Shown here: positions 10,058 to 16,245 of the stretch, piece after piece
Layout of the letters: every line of letters starts with the position of its first letter
How positions within the stretch are numbered: the stretch's first letter is position 1
From: Collinsella sp.
GTDB taxonomy: Bacteria > Actinomycetota > Coriobacteriia > Coriobacteriales > Coriobacteriaceae
Length of the DNA stretch: 16,245 nt
Direction: 5' to 3'
Assembly (NCBI GenBank): GCA_018376905.1
Contig: JAHAAK010000044.1
Location: 1-16,245 of the forward strand
The notes under the pieces: generated by a model
The model's database searches: none
Seen by the model: only the letters and a program-made list of their open reading frames with translations
What the model was told of the DNA's origin: nothing
Made by a program: the position numbers and the translations under genes

Positions 10058-10094
10058 CCGGGCTAGGCAATGAGCGGGTACAGCGCCTCCTCGC

Positions 10095-12926
10095 CTACTC
10101 CCATAGCAGGGCCTTCTCGGGCGTGATCGGCAGCGAGCGTACCTGATGTCCGGTGGCGTGTGCCACGGCCGAGGCCACGGCGGCGAGCGGCGTGTTGATG
10201 ACGACCTCGCCAATCGACTTGGCGCCAAACGGACCCGTCGGCTCGTAGCTCGGCTCAAAGGCCACGCGAATGCTGCCGATATCCAGGCGCGTGGGCAGCT
10301 TGTAGCTCATAAAGTTGCCGGTACGCAGGCGGCCGCGGTCATCATGCTCGACGATCTCGTAGAGCGCGTGGCCGATACCCTGGGCAATGCCGCCCTCGGC
10401 CTGGACGCGCGCGAGCGCCTCGTTGATCACGGTACCGCAGTCCACAGCCGCCGCATAGTCCACCACAGTCACCTTGCCGGTGGCCTTGTCGACCTCGACC
10501 TCGGCAATGCCGGCCATAAACGGCGGAGGCGAAACGGGCAGGCAGGCAGAGGCATGCGAGGTGAGCGCGTCCCCGCCCGCAATGTTCTTGACGCACAGGT
10601 TGGCAAAGTCGCGCAGCGTGAGGTAGCGGTTCTGCTCGCGCGCGGCGCGCTCGTCGGACAGACGCACGTACTGGCCATCGAAGACCACGTCGGCGGCGTC
10701 CACGTCCCACATCTGGGCGGCCTTGGCGCAAATCTTCTCACGCAACTCGGCCGCTGCGTTCTTGGCGGCAAGGCCCGTCACGTACGTGCCCGAGCTCGCG
10801 TACGAGCCGGCATCGAACGGCGACACATCGGTGTCCACGCCGCGCACCACAATGAGCGAGCTCTCCACGCCCAGCTCCTCGGCGGCAATCTGCGCCAGGA
10901 TCGTGTCGACGCCCATGCCGTTATCGGTGGCGCCGGTACCGATGGTAATGAAGCCGTCCTCTTCCAGGCGCATGTCGATGCCGGCGATATCCACGTTGGA
11001 AATGCCCGAGCCCTGCATGGTGAGCGCGCAGCCCAGGGCGCGCACGCGGTCGCCCAGGTCCACGGCCAGCGGCTTGTCGCGCCAACCGATCATGTCCATC
11101 GCGCGCAGCAGGCAACGGTCGAGCGCGCAGGCGTTGAGCTTCTCGTTGTAGTACTGCGGCATGATCTCGCCCTCGTGCACCATATTCTTAAGGCGCAGGT
11201 CGGCGGGGTCCATGTGCAGCATGTCGGCGAGCTCGTTGACGGCGCTCTCCACGGCAAACTGGCCCTGGGTGGCACCGTAGCCGCGATACGCGCCGCCGCG
11301 GTTGGTATTGGTGTAGACGGCGTCCCAGCTAAAGCGGCTCGCCTTCACATGGTTGTAAATCGGCAGGCTCTTGTGGCCCGAAAGGCCAATCGTCGTGGTA
11401 GCGTGCTCGCCATACGCGCCGGCGTTGGACAGCGTATGCAGGTCGATGGCCGTGATGGTACCGTCGTTCATGGCGCCCAGCTTGACGGTCATCTGCATCT
11501 GGTGGCGCGAGTTGCCCGCGGTGATGGTCTCCTCACGGGTGTAGCAGCAGTAGCTCGGACGGCCGGTCTGCTGCGTCACGAACGCCACGAAGATCTCGCA
11601 GCAGCCCGTCTGCTTGGAGCCAAAGCCGCCACCGATGCGCGGCTTAATGACCTGCACCTGTGACTGCGGAATGTCGAGCGACTGCGCGACCATGCGGCGC
11701 ACGTGGAAGGGCACCTGCGTCGAGGTGGTCACCGAGATGCGGCCGAACGCATCGGTCGTCGCGAAGGCGCGGAAGGTCTCCATGGGCGCGGTCTGCGTGG
11801 CCTGGCTCGTGTAGGTGCGCTCAAAGACGATGTCGCTCTGGGCGAATGCCTCGTCGAGGTCGCCAAAATCGCTGGTACCGCTGCACACCAGGTTGCGAGC
11901 AACGTCGCCGCCCTGCGGGAACATAAAGGTTACGTCGCCCTCGGGGTGGACCACGATGTCGTTATCGAGCGCCTGGGTAAAGTCGAGCAGGGGCTCGAGC
12001 ACCTCGTAGTCGACCTTGATGAGCTTGAGTGCCTTGTCGGCGGCCTCCTCAGTCTCGGCGGCGACAATCGCCACCTCCTCGTTTTGATAGCGCACGAGGT
12101 TCTCGAGGATCAGGCGGTCGTAGGGACTCGGCTGCGGATAGCTCTGGCCGGCAATGGTAAAGCGGCGCTGGGGCACGTCCTCGTAGGTGTAGACGCCCAC
12201 GACGCCCGGCACCTTCAGGGCGCGCGACGTATCGATGGAGCGGATCTTGGCGCGGGCATACGGGCTGCGCTTGAGCTTGACGATCAGGGCGCCGGCGGGC
12301 ACCAGGTCACCCGTGTAGACGGGACGCCCCTCGAGCAGGACCTTCGAGTCCTTTTTGGGCTGCTTGTGGGTGATCTGCTTGTAGGAGACACCGTCACAGC
12401 TGGTGTCGTTGACCGGCAGCTCGGGCATCTCAAAGCCCACCTGCACGCCAGACTCGTTAAGGAAGCGCACGATGGCGCGCAGCTGGCTCTCGTAGCCGCT
12501 GCAGCGGCAGAGGTTGCCGGCGAGCTGGCGCGAGAGCTCCTCGCGCGTGGCGACGAGGCTCGGGTCCTCCTTGGCGGCGCGGGCAAGCGCCAGCACGTTC
12601 ATGATGAGGCCGGGGGCGCAAAAACCGCACTGCTCGGCACCTTCGGCAGCCATCGCGCGGGCGAGCGCCTCGGACTCGGCCTTGAGGCCCTCGAGCGTGG
12701 TGATGGAGCGGCCCTCGACGCGCGCGGCGGGAACCGAGCAGCTCAGCACCGGGTCGCCGTCGAGCCACACCGTGCACAGGCCGCAGTTGGTGGTTTCGCA
12801 GGCACAGCGCACCGACGCGCAACCCTGCTCACGCAAAAGCGAAAAGAGCATGGTATCGGGGGCAATCTGAACCTTGACCTTGCGGCCGTTGAGCGTAAAG
12901 GAAAGATCGATGAGTTTGGCAGCCAT
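10095..12926 (-). CDS. Xanthine dehydrogenase-family molybdenum hydroxylase, fused 2Fe-2S and molybdopterin subunit
   Basis: The enzyme is expected to hydroxylate a purine or other N-heterocycle with water as oxygen donor, passing electrons from molybdenum through two 2Fe-2S clusters to FAD on the partner subunit. The 943 residues contain a plant-ferredoxin-type cluster domain (C43, C48, C51, C63), a second cluster domain (C100, C103, C140, C142), then a linker. An aldehyde oxidase/xanthine dehydrogenase hammerhead domain starts near VYTGDLVP (203). The molybdopterin part has GGGFGSKQ (432-439), AYRGYGATQG and the catalytic glutamate E907 in GAKSIGE. The layout resembles E. coli XdhD, which is also fused and paired with the separate FAD protein YgfM. 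Its start codon overlaps the stop of the upstream FAD gene by one base (TAATG). The substrate cannot be read from the sequence, and no cofactor-maturation genes are in the window. Confidence 0.9.
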   Translation of the reverse strand: MAAKLIDLSFTLNGRKVKVQIAPDTMLFSLLREQGCASVRCACETTNCGLCTVWLDGDPVLSCSVPAARVEGRSITTLEGLKAESEALARAMAAEGAEQCGFCAPGLIMNVLALARAAKEDPSLVATREELSRQLAGNLCRCSGYESQLRAIVRFLNESGVQVGFEMPELPVNDTSCDGVSYKQITHKQPKKDSKVLLEGRPVYTGDLVPAGALIVKLKRSPYARAKIRSIDTSRALKVPGVVGVYTYEDVPQRRFTIAGQSYPQPSPYDRLILENLVRYQNEEVAIVAAETEEAADKALKLIKVDYEVLEPLLDFTQALDNDIVVHPEGDVTFMFPQGGDVARNLVCSGTSDFGDLDEAFAQSDIVFERTYTSQATQTAPMETFRAFATTDAFGRISVTTSTQVPFHVRRMVAQSLDIPQSQVQVIKPRIGGGFGSKQTGCCEIFVAFVTQQTGRPSYCCYTREETITAGNSRHQMQMTVKLGAMNDGTITAIDLHTLSNAGAYGEHATTTIGLSGHKSLPIYNHVKASRFSWDAVYTNTNRGGAYRGYGATQGQFAVESAVNELADMLHMDPADLRLKNMVHEGEIMPQYYNEKLNACALDRCLLRAMDMIGWRDKPLAVDLGDRVRALGCALTMQGSGISNVDIAGIDMRLEEDGFITIGTGATDNGMGVDTILAQIAAEELGVESSLIVVRGVDTDVSPFDAGSYASSGTYVTGLAAKNAAAELREKICAKAAQMWDVDAADVVFDGQYVRLSDERAAREQNRYLTLRDFANLCVKNIAGGDALTSHASACLPVSPPPFMAGIAEVEVDKATGKVTVVDYAAAVDCGTVINEALARVQAEGGIAQGIGHALYEIVEHDDRGRLRTGNFMSYKLPTRLDIGSIRVAFEPSYEPTGPFGAKSIGEVVINTPLAAVASAVAHATGHQVRSLPITPEKALLWE

Positions 12927-13840
12927 TAGCGCACCTCGCTAGAATCGACGCCGGGCACGCGGCGGCAGGAATACTCGTCCGTGGCGAACTTAGGAATCTG
13001 CACGCCCTCGAGCTCGTGGGCAAGCGCAGCCGAAAGCTCGATGCCGGCGGCGCGGCGCACGGCCTGAATCGCCAGCGGGGCCGAGATGCGGCGGCGGTAG
13101 TCGGCCGAGCCCCACAGGTTGGTGCCGTAGCTCAGGGCACGCACGGATGCGGCAAGGGCGCGAAGCTCGCCCTCGGAAGGCTGCTCGTTCACCAGGCCAC
13201 ATGCCTCGCCCTGCAGCAGGGTCGCGCGCAGCGGGCGGGCACCCACGGTGACGTGCCAGCTGTTGTCCCACCAGGCGGCGGTGACGTTTAAGGAGGGGAA
13301 GTCGGTCGCGGCCTTGCGCACGGCCTCATAGCTTGCGCGGTAATCGTGCTTAACGACCACAACGTGCTCGATCACGTCGCGCACGTAGCCCATGTCCACG
13401 AACTCGGCGAGCGGCACGCGGCCGGCGCCCGTCAACTCAACGTACGAATCGAGCGCCAAAAATGCCGAGAGCACGTCAGAGAAACCAAAGCGACCGTAAA
13501 TGCTACCGCCCACCGTGGCGGTATTGCGCAGCTGCACGCCCACGATATCGTGGACGGCGAACTCAAAGACATGGTTGACAAGCGCGTTAAGCTCGGCATG
13601 GCGCTCGAGCTGGCGCAGGGTGCACATGGCGCCGATGCGAAACTCGGTCTCGGTCTCCTCGATATGATCGAGTCCACAGGCCGAAAGGTCAATCGCCGTC
13701 GCCACGCGACGCGAACCCAAGCGCATCCAGATGCCGCCGCCCACAATCTTGTTGTTGCGGTTCTTCTGTAAGAGCTCATAGGCTTCGGCCGCGTTTCCAA
13801 CACGGACGTAGGTACCGAACTTGAGCACGTTCTCCCCCAT
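12926..13840 (-). CDS. FAD-binding subunit of the molybdenum hydroxylase
   Basis: This 304-residue protein belongs to the CO dehydrogenase medium-chain / xanthine dehydrogenase FAD-domain family. It would carry the FAD that takes electrons from the iron-sulfur clusters of the neighbouring fused subunit and hands them to NAD or another acceptor. The FAD pyrophosphate-binding motifs are VGGGIWMR (33-40) and NTATVGGSIYGRFGFSD (106-122); the C-terminal part is the usual CO_deh_flav_C-like domain. It is longer than E. coli YgfM (about 260 residues). The ATG at 13840 has only AGTGAAGAG directly before it. A GTG four codons in (13828) would follow GGGGGAG and give the family-typical beginning MLKFGTYVRV, so it is a serious alternative. 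It is the first gene of a two-gene operon, with a palindromic site at 13856-13871 upstream. Confidence 0.88.
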   Translation of the reverse strand: MGENVLKFGTYVRVGNAAEAYELLQKNRNNKIVGGGIWMRLGSRRVATAIDLSACGLDHIEETETEFRIGAMCTLRQLERHAELNALVNHVFEFAVHDIVGVQLRNTATVGGSIYGRFGFSDVLSAFLALDSYVELTGAGRVPLAEFVDMGYVRDVIEHVVVVKHDYRASYEAVRKAATDFPSLNVTAAWWDNSWHVTVGARPLRATLLQGEACGLVNEQPSEGELRALAASVRALSYGTNLWGSADYRRRISAPLAIQAVRRAAGIELSAALAHELEGVQIPKFATDEYSCRRVPGVDSSEVR

Positions 13841-13855
13841 CTCTTCACTTGTCCA

Positions 13856-13871
13856 GTACTTTTAAGTGTAC
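13856..13871 (-). promoter_or_regulatory. Possible -10 box within an imperfect palindrome upstream of the molybdenum hydroxylase operon
   Basis: GTACTTTTAAGTGTAC is symmetric at its GTAC ends and partly inside. On the minus strand it contains TACACT, a plausible -10 box about 30 bases before the first gene. Overlap of a palindrome with a -10 box would fit an operator. No matching -35 box was found and no regulator gene is nearby. Confidence 0.25.
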
Positions 13872-13920
13872 CAAACGAGGAGCCGCACACCGTTTTAGGA
13901 CAAAATCCACCCACCCATCC

Positions 13921-13993
13921 ATAACTTGCGGTGATATACGGACTGATTAGCCGTTCTGGGACGCTAAACAGTCCGTATATCACCGCAAGTTAT
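13921..13993. repeat. TTGCGGTG-family inverted repeat, copy 3
   Basis: The arms at 13921-13945 and 13969-13993 are a perfect 25-base inverted repeat. Inside the loop TTAGC and GCTAA can pair to extend the hairpin. The stem contains TTGCGGTG and ends in GGACTG like copy 2. Four stem positions differ from copy 2 and all are compensated. It lies between the gdhA terminator and the molybdenum hydroxylase operon. Confidence 0.85.
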
Positions 13994-14011
13994 GAGGAGT
14001 CCTCCGGGATA

Positions 14012-14044
14012 GAAAAGGCTCCCAGCCGGAATGGCTGGGAGCCT
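14012..14044 (-). terminator. Intrinsic terminator of gdhA
   Basis: AGGCTCCCAGCC (14016-14027) and GGCTGGGAGCCT (14033-14044) form a perfect 12-base stem with a 5-base loop. On the minus strand it is followed by TTTTCT. It begins 26 bases after the gdhA stop codon. This is the best-formed intrinsic terminator in the window. Confidence 0.85.
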
Positions 14045-14070
14045 CATCACAGGCTATGTCGAGCGAAGAT

Positions 14071-15426
14071 TTAGCAGACGCCCTGGGCGAGCATGGCGTC
14101 GGCGACCTTCAGGAAGCCGGCGATGTTGGCGCCCATGACAAAGTTGCCCTCCTGGCCGTACTCCTTGGCGGTGTCGTCCACGTTGTGGAACATGCCGCGC
14201 ATGAGCTGCTCGAGCTTGCCGTCGACCTCCTCGAAGGTCCAGGACAGGTGCTCGGCGTTCTGGCTCATCTCCAGGCCGGACACGAGCACGCCACCGGCGT
14301 TGGCAGCCTTACCAGGCATAAAGGCAACGCCGTTCTCCTGGAAGTAGGTCGTGGCCTCGATGGTCGTGGGCATGTTCGCGCCCTCGCCGACCACCTTGCA
14401 GCCGTTGGCGACGAGCGCCTGGGCATCCTCGAGCAGCAGCGTGTTCTCGCGAGCGCAGGGCAGCGCGATGTCACAGGGCAGCTGCCAAACGCCGCGGCCG
14501 TCGCCCTCGTGCCACACGGCGTTGGGCTTCTCGTCAACGTACATAGCGAGCGTAACGCCCTTGTCGTGGCCAGAGCGCTTCTTGTTGTAGATGTGCTCGA
14601 GCACGGTGTAGTCGATGCCGTCGGGATCCTCGACCCAGCCGTGGGTATCGGAGCAGGCGAGCACCTTGCCGCCGAGCTGAGTGACCTTCTGGACCGCGTA
14701 GATAGCGACGTTGCCGGAGCCGTGAACGACGACGTTCTTGCCCTCGAAGGAGTCGCCGCGGCTCTTAAGGTACTCGTCCACAAAGTAGGCCAGACCGTAA
14801 CCGGTGGCCTCGGTACGGGCGAGCGAACCGCCAAAGGAGAGGCCCTTGCCGGTGAGGACGCCGGTCCACTCGTTGGTCAGGCGCTTGTACTGACCGAACA
14901 GGTAGGCAACCTCGCGGCCGCCAACGCCCAGATCGCCGGCGGGAACGTCGGTGTTGGGGCCGATGTGGCGATAGAGCTCGGTCATGAAGGACTGGCAGAA
15001 GTGCATGATCTCGTTGTTGGACTTGCCCTTGGGGTCAAAGTCGGAACCGCCCTTGCCGCCGCCCATGGGAAGGGTGGTCAGGCTGTTCTTGAGGATCTGC
15101 TCCAGACCCAGGAACTTGAGCATACCCAGGGTGACCGTCGGGTTAAAGCGCAGGCCGCCCTTGTAGGGTCCAATGGCAGAGTTGAACTCGACGCGGTAAC
15201 CGCGGTTGACCTGAACCTTGCCCTGGTCGTCGACCCAGGGAACACGGAACATGACGATGCGCTCGGGCTCGACGAGGCGCTCAAGCAGGGCGGCCTCCTC
15301 GTACTCGGGATGGGCGTCGAGCGCCGGCTGGATGGTGCCGAGAATCTCGGTCGCGGCCTGGATGAACTCAGGCTGCTCGGGATAGCGGGCCTTGAGCTCT
15401 TCGAGAACTTTCTGCGTGTAGCTCAT
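14071..15426 (-). CDS. gdhA: Glutamate dehydrogenase, hexameric bacterial type
   Basis: GdhA interconverts 2-oxoglutarate plus ammonium and glutamate with NAD(P)H in the cytoplasm. The 451-residue product matches the small hexameric family closely. K89 (GPYKGGLRF), K113 (ILKNSL), the catalytic K125 (GGGKGGSDFDPKGKS) and D165 (PAGDLGVGG) fall at the same positions as in the well-studied Clostridium symbiosum enzyme. The dinucleotide fold carries GSGNVA (236-241). LACSDTHG after the second strand resembles the SD-containing NADP-type enzymes, so NADP is likely, but this is inference. The ATG at 15426 is preceded by GGAGGA at four to five bases. It appears to be a single-gene unit ending at a strong terminator at 14012-14044. 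Confidence 0.96.
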   Translation of the reverse strand: MSYTQKVLEELKARYPEQPEFIQAATEILGTIQPALDAHPEYEEAALLERLVEPERIVMFRVPWVDDQGKVQVNRGYRVEFNSAIGPYKGGLRFNPTVTLGMLKFLGLEQILKNSLTTLPMGGGKGGSDFDPKGKSNNEIMHFCQSFMTELYRHIGPNTDVPAGDLGVGGREVAYLFGQYKRLTNEWTGVLTGKGLSFGGSLARTEATGYGLAYFVDEYLKSRGDSFEGKNVVVHGSGNVAIYAVQKVTQLGGKVLACSDTHGWVEDPDGIDYTVLEHIYNKKRSGHDKGVTLAMYVDEKPNAVWHEGDGRGVWQLPCDIALPCARENTLLLEDAQALVANGCKVVGEGANMPTTIEATTYFQENGVAFMPGKAANAGGVLVSGLEMSQNAEHLSWTFEEVDGKLEQLMRGMFHNVDDTAKEYGQEGNFVMGANIAGFLKVADAMLAQGVC

Positions 15427-15499
15427 GCTTCCTCCAATGATGGGAAACGAAAAATGTTGATCGCGGCACCCTATGCGCCGCGAACTTTATCGAGTATGG

Positions 15500-15505
15500 A
15501 TAATA
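15500..15505 (-). promoter_or_regulatory. Possible -10 box of gdhA
   Basis: TATTAT on the minus strand lies 73 bases before the gdhA start. No clear -35 hexamer is at the usual distance. Between it and the gene GCGGC...GCCGC can form a small leader hairpin. This is a weak call based on one hexamer. Confidence 0.25.
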
Positions 15506-15636
15506 TCGCACTGTTGCGGGAAAGTTTCGCATAAGCAGACGGGCAGATGTTTCGTTTTGATTACGATGCAGGTAGAAGCGTTTTTGAGTGCCTGACATGC
15601 AAAACCCGTGTTTCAAACCTGTTTCGTCCACGTGTT

Positions 15637-15679
15637 CCAAACCACCACATTGGGGACAGGCACCTTTGTGGTGGTTTGG
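15637..15679. repeat. Palindrome CCAAACCACCACA / TGTGGTGGTTTGG
   Basis: Perfect 13-base arms at 15637-15649 and 15667-15679 enclose a 17-base loop with TGGGGACAGGCACC. It sits 10 bases past the 3' end of tRNA-Sec. GGGGACAGG-type hairpins are a common form of REP-like intergenic repeats associated with Y1 (IS200-like) transposases in several phyla, from general knowledge. No transposase gene is in the window. Confidence 0.75.
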
Positions 15680-15689
15680 CGAGATGCAT

Positions 15690-15786
15690 TGGCGGGAACG
15701 TATGTGAATCGAACACATCCAAGACGTTTTGCACGCCTCGCAACGGTTTTGAGGACCGCGGGGCCCACCGGAGCCCATCCGTTCCC
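15690..15786 (-). tRNA. selC: tRNA-Sec (selenocysteine, anticodon UCA)
   Basis: The minus strand has the long tRNA-Sec shape. The acceptor begins GGGAACGG and ends CGTTCCC-G-CCA. An extended D stem reads GGGCTC-CGGTGG-GCCCC. The anticodon loop CCTCAAA places UCA at 15750-15752. There is a long variable arm (AGGCGTGCAAAACGTCTT), and the T arm contains TGTTCGATTCACA. The 97-base length including the encoded CCA is typical. It shows that the organism can insert selenocysteine at UGA codons. selA, selB and selD are not in the window, and no selenoprotein gene was recognised here. Confidence 0.93.
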
Positions 15787-16245
15787 AAGCGTGGCGGTAT
15801 TTTACCAAACTGAATATGCAGCAGCCGCAAAGAGGACCAAAGCAGCTCATTTGGCATGGGGCCATTTTGACTTTGAGGATGATTTTTCTGGGGCGGGGAT
15901 TTTTCAATCATTCGGCACCCAAAATCCCCCGTCCCAGAAAAATCATCGGGCAGGCAGGCCGACAAAAGCAGCTAATAAAGCCCCGTCCCAAAAAGACTGC
16001 TCTAGTGCCGAACCACGAAAGCGGCCCATCTACTACGTTTTACCTGCAGGGGTCGACCATGACCGCTTTTTCGAAAAAATGGCAAGCCATCTACCTGCAC
16101 TGATAATTGTTCTCGGGGGAAGCGGGCACTGCGGGGCGCGGCGACAGCGCGCGATTTCCGCGTCGCAGCGCTACCCTGATGCTGAATGCCGGGACGATGA
16201 CCCACTGACCTGCTGACGCCTCTTCGGCCGTCCTCAAATCCGACC
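15787..16245. other. Gene-poor right end, no recognised gene
   Basis: About 460 bases carry no convincing gene. They contain a long palindrome (15879-15947) and an echo of its stem, CCCCGTCCCA, at 15981-15990. AAAGCAGCT occurs once on each side of the palindrome, near 15840 and 15965. There is an imperfect hairpin with CGAAAGCGG (16016-16024) and CCGCTTTTTCG (16063-16073). One minus-strand frame stays open from the window edge to a stop at 16002 (80 codons, arginine-rich, no recognised motif) and a second to about 16095. The region could therefore be the 3' end of an off-window gene, but composition does not favour either frame. Confidence 0.4.
15879..15947. repeat. Long palindrome GATGATTTTTCTGGG
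   Basis: The left arm (15879-15904) and right arm (15921-15947) both read GATGATTTTTCTGGGRCGGGG outward-in on opposite strands, with one mismatch and one bulged base, around a 16-base loop. The palindrome lies upstream of tRNA-Sec in a gene-free stretch. Confidence 0.75.

Noticed and set aside
10146..12929. Long plus-strand frames (505 and 408 codons) opposite the molybdenum hydroxylase gene
   Set aside because: They are antisense shadows of a gene with clear cluster and cofactor motifs; no ribosome sites or family features.
14056..15534. 492-codon plus-strand frame opposite gdhA
   Set aside because: It is an antisense shadow; the minus-strand GdhA has every catalytic residue in place.
15368..15965. 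Minus-strand frames of 179 and 134 codons across tRNA-Sec and the palindrome at 15879
   Set aside because: They read through a tRNA gene and repeat DNA; composition is unlike a protein and no motif is present.
15608..16216. 202-codon plus-strand frame at the right end
   Set aside because: It crosses the tRNA-Sec gene in antisense and two palindromes, has no ribosome site and no recognisable domain.

Overview
The window looks like chromosomal DNA of a high-GC gut actinobacterium of the class Coriobacteriia, most likely Collinsella or a close relative. This is inferred from the GC-rich coding style, the gene content and the type of intergenic repeats; no search was run. It is mostly a housekeeping region. 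Nine protein genes and two tRNA genes can be supported. All of them except the first peptidase gene lie on the minus strand.

Left part (1-2967): a terminator hairpin of an off-window gene, then an M24-family Xaa-Pro peptidase gene on the plus strand. It converges on folC, the folylpolyglutamate/dihydrofolate synthase gene, on the minus strand. Centre (2968-9667): valS lies upstream of folC in the valS-folC order also known from Bacillus. To its right is a protein quality-control block transcribed leftwards: tRNA-Leu(UAG), then tig (trigger factor), clpP and clpX. Here a ribosome-bound chaperone sits directly upstream of the ClpXP protease. Right part (9668-16245): a two-gene molybdenum hydroxylase of the xanthine dehydrogenase family follows. 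It consists of an FAD subunit and a fused 2Fe-2S/molybdopterin subunit whose start and stop codons overlap by one base. Then come gdhA (glutamate dehydrogenase) and a selenocysteine tRNA. The last 460 bases hold no recognisable gene.

The most unusual content lies between the genes. Most larger intergenic gaps carry at least one long, nearly perfect inverted repeat with arms of 13-33 bases and a loop of about 15-25 bases. They fall into several families. (a) Three hairpins begin with TTGCGGTG and end their stems with CTG, with compensated changes between copies. (b) Two nested palindromes flank valS; they share a conserved inner core but have completely different, self-complementary outer arms. 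(c) A tandem GGGATGCANTTTCCGC palindrome array lies beside the molybdenum hydroxylase operon. (d) Single long palindromes lie next to clpX, next to tRNA-Sec and in the right-end gap. None encodes a protein. They behave like REP/MITE-type or structured-RNA elements and are the best candidates for something undescribed here.
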